Position numbers and translations under genes: made by a program | Shown here: one piece after another, positions 1-10,927 of the stretch | How the letters are laid out: every line of letters starts with the position of its first letter | Numbering within the stretch: the stretch's first letter is position 1 | Assembly (NCBI GenBank): GCA_036971475.1 | Contig: JBAIZL010000001.1 | Coordinates: 149,057,544 to 149,121,543, forward strand | Source: Prosapia bicincta | Taxonomy: Eukaryota; Arthropoda; Insecta; Hemiptera; Cercopidae | Reading direction: 5' to 3' | Length of the DNA: 64,000 nt | Notes under the pieces: generated by a model | What the model saw: the letters and a program-made list of their open reading frames with translations, nothing else | What the model was told of the DNA's origin: nothing | The model's database searches: none

Positions 1-600
1 CATATCAACTCCAACTTATTTCTTTAGTTCACCTTAACCTGGTTATATTGTTTGAATGTGACTGTACCTCTACAACAAATGACTATACTTTAAGTGGTAA
101 CTGAACTTCTTCAAATTTCTCTTTTCGCCGTGTACTTTGAAACAGGAAACCGCTATTGTAACTGGAAATAGTGAGACGCAATATTGTGGAAGAAGTGGGA
201 AGTTGTCAGTTTCAAGTTGAATATGTGTGCTTCAAGTTGTGTCTGTATTACATTTAGGATGGGTTTCTTGGTGCAATCGTGCTATTACTTTCATGAACGC
301 TAGTGATAAAAAAATAAAAACAATACCAAAAAAGATTTCTTAGTAAAATGTTTACTTTTTTAATACATCAGTTTTATAAAGTGTCGTTAATACACATATT
401 TAACTTAGAAGTAAGTATTAAAAGGGGAGATAAGGAAGTATTGAAAAGAAGGAAAAGGGACAAAAGAGAGGGAAAAGAAGAAAGAAGTGACATAAAGAGA
501 AGAGAAAAGGGAAAATAAATGAAGAGGTAATTGGAAGAGAAGAGAGTAAAAGGGGGCAAGGACTTTTGTGAACAGAAAAAAATTTTAAGATCGGTAAAAA
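1..600. other. No gene; polypurine tract near 418-560
   Basis: I see no coding signal here. From about 418 to 560 the plus strand is strongly purine-rich (mostly A and G with few interruptions), so the minus strand is a polypyrimidine run. It lies beyond the 3' side of the minus-strand retrotransposon fragment at 687-1275. A short (GTT)n run sits at about 618-636; on the minus strand this is an (AAC)n tail that could be the 3' end of that retrotransposon. Confidence 0.5.
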
Positions 601-686
601 GAATATTATAAAATATAGTGTTGTTGTTGTTGTTGTCGTGTGACAAGTGCAATAAACAATTTCAGAGAAAGGTAGAGAGAGCACAG

Positions 687-1275
687 CTACACAGTTCCAA
701 AGGCGTGAAGCACTGCACTGGCCACCTCTGCAGCTTTATCCGTATAAAGAGTCTCCCTAGAACAGTTTAAGTCAATCTTAAATAGTGCTGCAATGATGGA
801 CGGGCAGTTGAAGAGATGATCGGGATCAAGCTGTATCCCTGGGCAGTGCCTACATTCAGTGTATGTTCTTGATCCATCAGGCAAGATTTTCATGTCTTTG
901 AGGTGCATTGTCCTCAGTCTGGCAATTGTTTTTGTTATTTCCCTGTCGAAGTTAAGCTCAGGAAGTGATGATTTTCTTCAGTTGTTATGGCAGAGCTTCT
1001 GTTTTGCAACGACATTTACGTCGAAAGATGTTTTAATTACGGGGGCTGGTTCGATGGCCCTCGCTTCCTTGGCCAGAGAATCGGCCTCTTCGTTCCCTTT
1101 GATGTCGACGTGTCCCGGGATCCATTGAAGCGTACAAAGCTTCTTGTTTTCCTCAATTAAGGACAGAAGGGTATTGATCTTTTGGGCGAGGTTTGTATTT
1201 CCTTTTTGGAGAGCCTGAAGAGCAGATCTGCAGTCCGTGAAGATTACTATGCCATCAGAGGGGTTGAGTGTAACA
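687..1275 (-). pseudogene. Non-LTR retrotransposon fragment, RNase H and C-terminal zinc-binding region
   Basis: Reading the minus strand from about 1275 gives an RNase H segment with FTDCRSALQALQKG, then LQWIPGHVDIKGNEEADSLA, the usual carboxylate and His-containing RNase H motifs of insect non-LTR elements. It continues to a C-terminal Cys/His region (TECRHCPGIQLDPDHLFNC) ending at a stop at 687. One in-frame stop lies near 973-990, between the RNase H part and the final 73 codons, so this copy is dead. The reverse transcriptase and everything upstream are missing: the copy is 5' truncated near 1275, as is common for target-primed insertion. The (AAC)n run at about 618-636 may be its 3' end. 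Family assignment is from the motifs; the exact clade is not certain. Confidence 0.75.
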
Positions 1276-1414
1276 CTGTAAAATCCAAATTTTTAAAGAA
1301 TGGTTAACTACTCTTTAGGTAAAATCATCGGTAAAAGAAATAGCAGTAAATTGAAATAAGAAAATCGATCCCAAAATATATTTTCGCTCATATTAGAAAA
1401 ATAATATTATATAT

Positions 1415-2847
<1,433 letters not shown>

Positions 2848-2977
2848 TATGTCATCACTCTTGTCTCCGCACAGATGCTGCTCAAACTGTAGCTCTCTCA
2901 TCTGTCTGCAAACTCCCTCTCACCAGCTGATACGTGGTCTGCCTTGGCTTCTTCTTCCTTGAGGCTTCCTTTGCAGG
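2848..2977 (-). pseudogene. Short fragment of a non-LTR retrotransposon ORF2 C-terminus
   Basis: On the minus strand from 2977 the translation reads LQRKPQGRRSQGRPRISW, then a stop, then EGVCRQMRELQFEQHL. The GRRSxGRPRxxW block is typical of the extreme C-terminal region of RTE/CR1-type endonuclease-reverse transcriptases. Only about 43 codons remain and one is a stop, so this is a relic. The low complexity of the basic stretch lowers my confidence. Confidence 0.4.
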
Positions 2978-3655
2978 ATCTGATTCGGCATTCTATTCAA
3001 ACACATATTATAATTGTTTATGAAGTATTACAAAAGAAAATTAATTTAACATTGTCTAGTTATATGTTTTCTAAGATATATTCATTTATAAATGTTGTTC
3101 AAGAAGAAATGTTTTATTCTTTATTAATAAATAGTTTTGCAATAAGGGGAGAAAATTGAAGAGAATATTATTATTTTAGTAGTTATATATTAACATGTCT
3201 CAAAAATTTACAATAAAACTTTCATATAAGGTGTATAATTCTTCTGCAAATTAACAAAATAAGTCTAGGAATTATTTCTTTTTACATACAATACATTGTT
3301 ATACTTGCTTACCATATTTTGAGAAGAAGAACTGCATATTTTTCAATACTAAGAAAGCTATTTCTGGCAAACAAAATGTTAACCGTTTTTAGTCGTAGCA
3401 ATTAAAATGTATACTAATGGGATTGCATAATATATAGCTTTAACTAAAGCGGTTATTATCTGTGACCCGTGTTAAGCCTTGTGTGTAACCTTGCACGGTG
3501 AGCTGCCATTAATTCTCATTCTCCTGTACTGAGAAACGAGGACAATTATTGCTCTATGCTTCCCAGTTTAGAATAAATTATAAAAATGAGTCATGATTAT
3601 TAATTGTATAAAACCGCAAAGTCTAAAAAATAAGATTAATTGTTTATTATTTTTG
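2978..3655. other. AT-rich spacer without recognisable feature
   Basis: A 71-codon frame at 2944-3159 overlaps the retrotransposon relic in antisense and has no recognisable motif. Nothing else is supported. Confidence 0.4.

Positions 3656-3683
<28 letters not shown>
3656..3683. repeat. (TA)n tract bordering Penelope-like element A
   Basis: Short TA run that directly abuts the left end of the foldback element at 3684. Confidence 0.9.
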
Positions 3684-3686
<3 letters not shown>

Positions 3687-4912
3687 AACAACATAGGTTA
3701 TTCAAATACAAGAATATTTATTAATTTATATCCAAGTTTTTCGTAATTAAGCAGTACCAACATCATCAGGAATGAAAATTACAATAATGTAAGCTATAGG
3801 CCTAAAACATATGTTAAATTAGAAATAGAATTGTTGCTAAATTTATACAAATTGGAAAATTTATTTTGTTGCTGTAACATTGTAGACATTGAATATAGTA
3901 TCAAATTTAGAATGTATTTGTATTTGTTCTTTTATGAATTTATTATTATTATTGTATTTATATATTTCGAATGCTTCATATATATTCATTCTTAATCCCC
4001 TATTAATTATACCAAATAATTCTAATCATCCATATAATCAAAAAATAGCTTCTTTATATAACTTATTATATAGAATGCATAAAATACCCATACATAAAGA
4101 AAATACAATAAGAAAAAAAAACATAATTTATCAAATTGCATTAGAAAACGGTTATAAAAAGAAAAGTGTTGACAAACTTAATTATAATATTTTTAATAAA
4201 CAAAATAATAATTTAATTTGCAATAGTAATAATAATAAAATATGGACTTCATTTTTATTTATAGGCAATGAAATAAAAAATATCACCAAATTATGTAAAA
4301 ATACAAATATCGAAATTGCATACAAAACTAATAACAAAATAATAAACATAATAAATAACAATAATAAAATAATTAAAATACATGAAAAAGGTGGTGTTTA
4401 TAAATTAGATTGCGAAAACTCTAATAAAGCTTATATAGGTCAAACCAAGAAAACATTAAAAGAAAGATATAAAGAGCATTTGAATGCCTATTTTAATCCA
4501 GAAATATATTAATCAAATTTTGCAAATCATTTTATTAATAATAAGCATCAATTTCCAAATATTGAAAATATGAAACTTATAAAAGAAATTAATAAGGGAT
4601 TAAGAATGAATTTATATGAAGCATTCGAAATATATAAACACAATTATAATAACAAATTAATAAAAGAACAAATACAAATACATTCTAAATTTGATACTAT
4701 ATTCAATATCAATAATGTTACAGCAACAAAATAAATTTGGAAATTTGTATTAATTTAGCAACAATTCTATTTCTAATTTAACATATGATTTAGGCCTATA
4801 GCTTACATTATTGTAATTTTCATTCCTGATGATGTTGGTACTGTTTACCAAAAAAAGCTTTGGATATAAATTATTAAATATTCTTGTATTTGAATAACCT
4901 ATGTTGTTTTAA
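3684..4912 (+). mobile_element. Penelope-like element A, foldback copy with about 316-bp inverted arms
   Basis: The left arm (about 3684-4000) is the inverted copy of the right arm (about 4597-4912). The right arm holds the end of the coding region plus the 3' untranslated end of the element; the left arm is the same segment in antisense. The unique middle carries the coding sequence of the post-RT region and a GIY-YIG endonuclease. This head-to-head arrangement, with a short inverted 3' end in front of a 5'-truncated sense copy, is a known habit of Penelope-like retroelements. Both ends are close to (TA)n runs. The terminal motif CTGATGA is present in both arms, but the ribozyme core is damaged in both: stem II is lost on the left, and the CGAA part is missing on the right. 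The RT domain is absent, so the copy cannot move by itself. Confidence 0.85.
4001..4734 (+). pseudogene. PLE-A post-RT linker and GIY-YIG endonuclease, one in-frame stop
   Basis: The frame reads SNHPYNQKIASLYNLLYRMH and then IALENGY, the usual linker after the RT domain in Penelope-like elements. It continues with GGVYKLDCENSNKAYIGQTK and LKERYKEH, the GVY-YIG core of the GIY-YIG nuclease. A TAA at 4510-4512 interrupts the frame; the same frame then continues (FANHFINNKHQFPNIENMKL, IYKHNYNNKLIKEQIQ) to a final TAA at 4732-4734. The apparent start at 3889 lies in the inverted left arm and its first 37 or so residues are antisense of the C-terminus, so they are not native. In PLEs this nuclease nicks target DNA to prime reverse transcription. 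The element has lost its RT core. Confidence 0.85.
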
Positions 4913-4931
4913 ATGATTAAACAAGAAAACG

Positions 4932-4933
<2 letters not shown>

Positions 4934-4995
<62 letters not shown>

Positions 4996-4999
4996 CAAT

Positions 5000-5048
<49 letters not shown>

Positions 5049-5062
5049 CAATAGTGTATATG

Positions 5063-5103
<41 letters not shown>
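4934..5103. repeat. (TA)n microsatellite in three blocks
   Basis: TA runs at about 4934-4994, 5001-5044 and 5067-5103 are separated by short non-TA words. They lie between PLE-A and PLE-B. Confidence 0.95.
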
Positions 5104-5106
<3 letters not shown>

Positions 5107-5172
5107 AGGTTTTGCAACACTGTTTTTTTGTATTCACTCATCACTTTCACTATATGTACTTAAACAAGAATC

Positions 5173-5530
5173 TTACTTGGTATTTATGATAGTTAACGTT
5201 CTAAGATCGGTCTTGTCTCCATCGTCGGGCATACTGAATGGGGGTTGTAGACTGCAGCTGTCTGGAATTCCCGTTGTCACAAGGTTACCGTTATGTTCTA
5301 TTTTCGGATTCACTGCACTGTGCGAGTCTTTTAAGTGTGTTTTGGGGTAAATTTTGTCTATTAGGTTGAATAATTTATCGTTTTTTGATTTTATTTGTAT
5401 TTGTTCGTTAATGATATTATTTGTATGTTTATAAATTTGTAGTTGTTCCCAGATTGTCATTTTTAGGCCTTTTTGTACTTCTTTTATTAGGAGTACGTTT
5501 CTTAATGTTAGGAATGTGTGTTTGTTTTTG
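5173..5530 (-). pseudogene. PLE-B C-terminal coding end, minus-strand copy
   Basis: The minus strand reads THTIKNKHTFLTL, then LIKEVQKGLKMTIWEQLQIY and NNIINEQIQIK, which aligns with the region after GIY-YIG in PLE-A (IKEINKGLR, IYKHNYNNKLIKEQIQ). It continues into a family-specific tail containing HSAVNPKIEHNG and SMPDDGDKTDLRTLTIINTK, with a stop at 5173. The GIY-YIG core is not present. This longer copy shows that the tail shared with the plus-strand arm belongs to a PLE protein. Confidence 0.75.
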
Positions 5531-5546
5531 ATGGTGTGCGTGGAAT

Positions 5547-5804
5547 ATGATGGCGTACGATAAATTATTCAACCTAATAGACAAAATTAACCCCAAAACA
5601 AACTTCAAAGACCCGCATAGTGCAGTGAATCCGAAAATAGAACACAACGGTACACCACGGACAACGGGAATTCCACACAGCTGCAATTTACAACCCCCGT
5701 TCAGTATGCCCGACGATGGAGACAAGACCGATCTTAGAACGTTAACTATCATAAATACCAAGAAAGATTCTTGTTTAAGTACATATAGTGAAAGTGATGA
5801 GTGA
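5547..5804 (+). pseudogene. PLE-B C-terminal coding end, plus-strand copy
   Basis: The frame encodes DKLFNLIDKINPKTNFKD, HSAVNPKIEHNG and SMPDDGDKTDLRTLTIINTK and is the inverted partner of the minus-strand copy at 5173. It runs on to a stop at 5802-5804 after a Ser-rich end, so the minus copy has a premature stop relative to this one. Neither copy has a promoter or a complete domain. Confidence 0.7.
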
Positions 5805-5830
5805 ATACAAGAAAACAGTGTTGCAAAACC

Positions 5831-5834
<4 letters not shown>

Positions 5835-5870
<36 letters not shown>

Positions 5871-5917
5871 CATTGTATTAGATATATATATTATATATAT
5901 ATATATATATATAACGT

Positions 5918-5960
<43 letters not shown>
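5835..5960. repeat. (TA)n microsatellite
   Basis: TA runs with short interruptions separate PLE-B from a solo PLE-A-type end. Confidence 0.95.
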
Positions 5961-5963
<3 letters not shown>

Positions 5964-6085
5964 CGTTTTCTTGTTTATTAATTTAAAACAACATAGGTTA
6001 TTCAAATACAGGAATATTTATTAATTTATATCCAAAGCTTTTCGTTGGTAAACAGTACCAACATCATCAGGAATGAAAATTGAAA
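5961..6085 (-). mobile_element. Solo PLE-A-type 3' terminus
   Basis: This stretch repeats the left arm of PLE-A (3684-3780), including the same AT-rich end and the block with CATCATCAG. It is the 3' end of a minus-strand copy, with no coding sequence attached. It abuts the (TA)n run at its outer end, as PLE-A does. It keeps the best version of the terminal ribozyme fold of this family. Confidence 0.75.
6030..6074 (-). ncRNA. Hammerhead ribozyme candidate in PLE-A-type terminus
   Basis: Read on the minus strand: AUUC (6074-6071), CUGAUGA (6070-6064), one extra U, stem II GUUGGU/ACCAAC (62-57 with 49-44 of the 6000s, 6 bp), GAAA (6043-6040), the self-complementary AAGCUU as stem III, a UUU cleavage triplet, and GGAU closing stem I with AUUC. 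All hammerhead core positions are present. Stem I is short (4 pairs, one G-U) and stem III is too short to fold alone, so activity would probably need a dimer, as known for minimal hammerheads of Penelope-like elements. The base between CUGAUGA and stem II is unusual. Predicted from sequence only. Confidence 0.6.
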
Positions 6086-6714
6086 TTATGCTAAGATAAT
6101 TTACATTGTTTCTGCCAGTAATTATAATTCAACCCTGGATCTTAAAAACGACGCCCGTTCCCATCCTTGACTGATTTTTCTTACGACCCAGTTTCTCCTA
6201 TCCTATATGGATTAAATATATTTTACTCTGCAAAGTTTTATATTTTATGCGTTTAAATCTTATGATTAACCGTTTCTACCCCTACATTTATCATGTGTAT
6301 CTTCGCGTACTACGTGTATGTGAGTGTGTGTGCGCACGCTTGTGTGAGTAATTTTGCTTTATTAAACACAGTTTATAAAACATAATTTTTCTATCAATTA
6401 GTATTACTTAATCTCTTACTGAAATTCTATATTGCATATCAAAAATTTTAAAATCGCGTGATAAATAAGTAAGTGCTACTCTCGGAAATAAATTTCATCC
6501 TTTTTAAAATATTTAAAGCGTTAAAATCATCAATAAAATTACCTGATTTGATAGCAGTTGAATGTGTACAATTTTATAGATCATTTAAACTCACAAAAGG
6601 TTTTTGAAATTCATCTTGCAAATAATAACGACGATGTTGAAGTTAGTATAACCTATATTTTAGTGAATATCTTTAACAATATTTTAAGACTATCCGAACT
6701 TTAAATTTTGTAAA
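6086..6714. other. AT-rich spacer without recognisable feature
   Basis: A short TG-rich run lies near 6315-6345. Nothing else is supported. Confidence 0.4.
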
Positions 6715-6849
6715 TTTGTGAAAACTTACTGAGACAGAACGTTTTCGATCGCTATGTGGAGATGTCGGGTCAAGCGGTGCCGGTTTTAAAGACAGATTTT
6801 CGATAGTATCAAAGAGTATGTGTGATTTGTATTGTGTTTGTGCGTTTAA

Positions 6850-7190
6850 TATGTTTGTACTTTGTGTTTTGTGTGTCTGTAAATTTCATATTGTTCTAGT
6901 CTGTTGAGATGTGGTCCTTTTTGTTGATGTGTAGGATTTTTAGGTTATAGTAAATGTCTGTGTATATGTGTCCTGTTTCTTTTATGTGATTAAAAAATGC
7001 TGAGTTGGTGTTCTGTTTGTGTTCCTTTACTCTTTGTTTAAAGCGGCGATCTGTTTGTCCAATATAGAATTCGTTACATTTGTCGCTGTTCAGTTTTTAT
7101 ACGCCTGGTGCTTGTAGTTTGTCTTTGTTGTTGGTGTCGTGTTGTATTTTGTATTGTAACTTGTTATTAGTTTTGTATGCAATTTATCTG
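6850..7190 (-). pseudogene. PLE-C GIY-YIG endonuclease fragment
   Basis: The minus strand reads NKLQYKIQHDTNNKDKLQAP, GV, a TAA stop in place of the usual Tyr, KLNSDKCNEFYIGQTDRRF, KQRVKEHKQNTNSAFFNHIK, ETGHIYTDIY and then a stop after INKKDHISTD. YIGQT, the Arg of RRFKQR and KEH are the conserved core of the Penelope-type GIY-YIG nuclease. The premature stop inside the first motif shows it is dead. No RT sequence remains. Confidence 0.8.
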
Positions 7191-7229
7191 CCTTTAAAAC
7201 CGTCACCGCTTAACCCATCTCCAAGCAGA

Positions 7230-7275
7230 AGACACTGAGGAAGATCGCCACATAACGATCGAAAACGTTCTGTCT
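7230..7275 (+). ncRNA. Hammerhead ribozyme candidate in PLE-C right arm
   Basis: Stem I AGACA (7230-7234) pairs with UGUCU (7271-7275). Between them lie CUGAGGA (7235-7241), one extra A, stem II GAUCG/CGAUC (7243-7247 with 7256-7260), GAAA (7261-7264), the palindromic AACGUU as stem III (7264-7269) and a UUC cleavage triplet ending at 7270. Every conserved core base of a type I hammerhead is present. The matching region in the left arm (minus strand near 6731-6776) keeps GAAA and stem III but has lost CUGAGGA, so only one arm could be active. Confidence 0.68.
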
Positions 7276-7315
7276 CAGTAAGTTTTCACAAATTTAGAAA
7301 ATCTAAAGTTCAAAC

Positions 7316-9239
7316 AGTCATAAACAATTGTTTAAGTAATTAACTAAGATTCACCGAACGTAAAGGACTACAAATTTCAAGAACTATATTTTAGATTTAT
7401 CTACGTTTATTTGCTATTAACAGACAATTTGTGGCCTAGAAATAGTTCATACAATCTATTATCTTTTTATTATTCATCAATGATAGGTGAGTCATTTACT
7501 CCCACAAGTAGCAAAATACCTGGAATTAAATCATATATTTTAAAAAATTACTTAATTGGCATATACTTTTTCACAACCAACATGTCACTATCAGTGACGG
7601 ATAATTTCTGTTAAATCGACAACTCACGCTTGTATATTTCAAACATACATTGCTTTAATATTTTGAATTTTTAAAAATCCGTAAAATTTATGTAAAATTG
7701 TCAAGTTTTTTGTTTCTAAATTTGTAAACAATTAAAGCATTTAAATCTTTAAAAATGTGTCATGTACTACTATAAAAAATAATATTTAGGGATCCCCCAT
7801 TCGTTATTGACTGTATAATTTGTCTTAAAATATGATAATAGCGTGAAACTAACTAAAACAAATTTTGTTCTCAAGTGAGTATTCATTATATCACAAATTC
7901 TAACCTTGTGATCATCGCATTTACGATGGTCAATATATTTAAATAGAATACAGAGCAATACTCATTTCTATGTAATGAATGCCTAAGTACTAATTCAAAT
8001 GGAAAAATAAAGTTTTAAAGCTTTTTAATTCTCAATTTTACACAAACCGATTGTGTAGTTACTGGACCAATATTAGGTGACATGTTAATGAATATTGGAC
8101 GGAGTCAACTACTCTTCAATAACCGTGAACTAAAGTTACTACCAATATAAATGCAAATCGACGACCCCTCGTAACCAACCCTAACGTGCGAATGGCTGCG
8201 AAACACGGATACTAGATTAAACAGGTGAGAGATTATATATGGTGAGAGTTTTGTGTACAAATCACTGTGACAATCAAGACAGAAACAATCAAACATCAGC
8301 TATAAGTAATTTTATTATGGATCAACAATAAAAAAAAGTTATCTTACAATGTCCAGTCCTGAAAATATTCACGTTTAGGAATGTTTAAACAGCGGCATAT
8401 TTCGAAATTAATTTTTTAGTAGCAGAACTCAAATTAGACACTCCAGGTTACAGTGTGAACAGGTTTCAAAATACGGAGATAAATAATGAAGTTAGTAACA
8501 ATCGTGAACAGATTGGAAACTAGAACATTTATGTGTAACTGCTCGAAACCAGGTTTGGACAGTTTAAAGACATGTAAGTGTGTGCGCTTTAAATAAACAT
8601 AAATGCTAAATTATATTTACATATGCGAGATAAATTAAAACTGTTTAATTTCAAACCATTTTCCGTGGTTTAAACTACCATCGAGTTATTACTTCATAAA
8701 ATAAGAACACATTGAGGGCAACAGCCATTTGTCATATAAAACGTAATCTATTATATTATCTGAAAAACCTTTAACATCCCAAAAGATCCTTATGCATGAT
8801 ATGGGAGATATTATATTCTTCTTCTTTTATATACACATTCTTCTGCTTGTTTTCAATGTGTTTCGAGTAAATTGTCGATCCATAGTTTTCGCACAACCCC
8901 ATTGACATTCTTCATACTGGAAGAGCCTTCCTATGTAAAGCAATTAGCCTTTCTAATTTTAACATGGATTAAGTGATTTTTTGTTAACAAATAAAGTTTT
9001 AAGTGACAATAGCTTTCCTGAAGGGGTATTTCAATCTATAAATTTTTCTTTGCGTATCTTAGGAACACAGTTCCATCGACACACAGAAGTCGTTCTAAGT
9101 CGGAGTGGTCGAAAAAATCATGGCTTTATGAAGAAGATTAACATATGAACATTCATTACATGAAGTGAAGTTACAACGTAAGTTTAAGAATCTCAAATTA
9201 AACAATGGATGCGATGTATAGCTCAAGATATTTAGTTTG
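7316..9239. other. AT-rich spacer without recognisable feature
   Basis: Short frames at 7411-7614, 7770-7958 and 8105-8296 have no motif, no codon bias and no homology I recognise. I see no repeat or RNA gene. Confidence 0.4.
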
Positions 9240-9955
9240 TAATGTATAAAAACAATAAAATTGTATTTCATTATTATTTAATGTATAAACACAATAAAAT
9301 TGTATTTCATTATTATTTAATGTAAAAAAACACAATAAAATTGTATTTCATTATTATTTAATGTATAAACACAATAAAATTGTATTTCATTATTATTTAA
9401 TGTATAAACACAATAAAATTGTATTTCATTATTATTTATTGTATAAATACAATAAAACTGTATTTCATTATTATTTATTGTATAAACACAATAAAATTGT
9501 ATTTCATTATTATTTAATGTATAAAAACAATAAAATTGTATTCCATTATTATTTAATGTATAAACACAATAAAATTGTATTTCATTATTATTTAATTTAT
9601 AAACACAATAAAATTATATTTCATTATTATTGAGTGTATAAATACAATAAAATTGTATTTCATTATTATTTAATGTATAAACACAATAAAATTGTATTCC
9701 GTTATTATTTAATGTATAAATACAATAAAATTGTATTTCATTATTATTTAATGTATAAACACAATAAAATTGTATTTCATTATTATTTAATGTATAAACA
9801 CAATAAAATTGTATTTCATTATTATTTAATGTATAAACACAATAAAATTGTATTTCATTATTATTTATTGTATAAATACAATAAAACTGTATTTCATTAT
9901 TATTTATTGTATAAATACAATAAAATTTTATTTCATTATTATTTATTCTTAGTAG
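9240..9955. repeat. 39-bp tandem repeat, about 18 copies
   Basis: The unit is ATGTATAAACACAATAAAAT followed by TGTATTTCATTATTATTTA. Because 39 is a multiple of three and the unit has stop-free frames on both strands, it creates false open frames of 13-residue repeats. Copies differ by a few substitutions. Confidence 0.95.
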
Positions 9956-10482
9956 TTTCAATGTGACATAAACGAATTCCAAAAAACGTCCTTCAAAATT
10001 TAATAATTTGTGTTGTTTGGCTCTTTACGTTCAAATTAAATCTGTCCACATAGTCAAATTAGTAGCATACACAAAACCACAGTTGGTATACAACTGTCAT
10101 TTTGTGACCACTTTTTGAAAGCTATTCTTATAATAATACTTACATTACAAATATTCACTCGCTAAATGTCTTAGACCACGCCCAAAAAAATCAATCTCCA
10201 ACTTGGTAAAGTGTATAATTTCTGTTATAGCTTTTGTATGAGCTACAGAGAAAAACGGAAATATTTTGTAATCTAATCGAATTTTAAACGGCAAATCAGA
10301 CATTTTTTTTTTAGCTCAGACGTTCCTGTATTTGAATTCTGAAAAACTGATAATTTTTCTTTATTACCATAACCAGCATCGATTATGATAATGAAGTGAG
10401 TTGTTAGTTATTTTGTTTGAAATGTCAAATACAAATTGATCTGTCCTCTTACCACATATTCATTGATATTGTTTTATTTTAG
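9956..10482. other. AT-rich region upstream of the putative gene tail
   Basis: I see no clear exon. If the exons at 10483-10927 are real, this is the intron before them; it ends in a T-rich tract and AG at 10481-10482. Confidence 0.3.
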
Positions 10483-10927
10483 ATTGTTGCCAGGAAAATA
10501 ATTGTTGAGTGCAGCTCTTGTGTGCAAATCCTGGTACCAAATTTGTCGAAACGATATGGTTCTACAGAAGAGGATGAAATAAGAAATGAAAAGAGGTTAT
10601 ATCTTAGAAACATGATTGGGGTTATAAGGAGAAACAAGAATAGATGACAGACTCTCTCTCCTATTAATAATTTCGAAAATTCGGAATTTATTCTACGCCA
10701 AGGTGAGTACAGTACTCAATTACCTTATATAATAATTATATTTATAATATGGAATGTTATAATACATTGACAAAAGTTGTACTCATCTATGTAATTCATG
10801 TTTTACAGCGTTTAAGGAAGTCAATGCAAGACCAAGGGTACGAACAATGCCTGCAGTTATGAGAAAGACGCATTCACAGAAAGTATACACTATTGTGACA
10901 TCAAGTGTTAGAAATATCAACACATGA
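10483..10927 (+). CDS. Putative last two exons of an unidentified gene, with one in-frame TGA
   Basis: A pyrimidine-rich tract and AG (10481-10482) precede a first exon, 10483-10702, that ends at a consensus donor (AAG/GTGAGT). A 106-bp intron ends in TTTTACAG, and the second exon is 10809-10927. Splicing keeps one reading frame, which ends at TGA 10925-10927; AATAAA follows at about 10980. The frame reads RKIIVECSSCVQILVPNLSK, EEDEIRNEKRLYLRNMIGV, then a TGA at 10645-10647, then QTLSPINNFENSEFILRQ and, after the intron, FKEVNARPRVRTMPAVMRKT to SSVRNINT. I recognise no domain. The internal stop means a pseudogene, a sequence error, or an exon boundary chosen wrongly. The combination of splice sites and frame continuity is suggestive but not proof. 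Confidence 0.35.

Larger units (their letters stand above)
5104..5834. mobile_element. Penelope-like element B, palindromic 3'-end dimer
   Basis: Two copies of the same PLE 3' end face away from each other. The minus-strand copy ends at about 5104 and the plus-strand copy at about 5834, with arms of about 285-290 bp and roughly 150 bp between them. Both arms contain the same coding end and the same terminal bases. (TA)n flanks both sides. The architecture is the same as PLE-A: coding 5' sides together, 3' ends outward. The arms have diverged by several substitutions, so the palindrome is not very recent. Confidence 0.8.
6715..7315 (-). mobile_element. Penelope-like element C, foldback copy
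   Basis: Inverted arms of roughly 85-130 bp lie at about 6715-6800 and 7180-7315; both carry the block with AACGTTCTGTCTCAG. Between them, on the minus strand, is a GIY-YIG fragment. The right arm therefore is an inverted 3' end placed in front of a strongly 5'-truncated copy, as in PLE-A and PLE-B. The sequence is clearly a different family from A and B. Confidence 0.8.

Noticed and set aside
5429..5761. 110-codon minus frame across the PLE-B palindrome
   Set aside because: It crosses the palindrome centre and is antisense of the plus-strand coding end; the PLE C-terminal frames explain both arms.
8105..8296. 63-codon minus frame with several Cys and Ser
   Set aside because: No repeat of pattern, no signal peptide and no recognisable family; likely chance.
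9361..9982. Open frames on both strands in the 39-bp repeat
   Set aside because: They follow from the unit length of 39 and the lack of stops in the unit; both strands are equally open.
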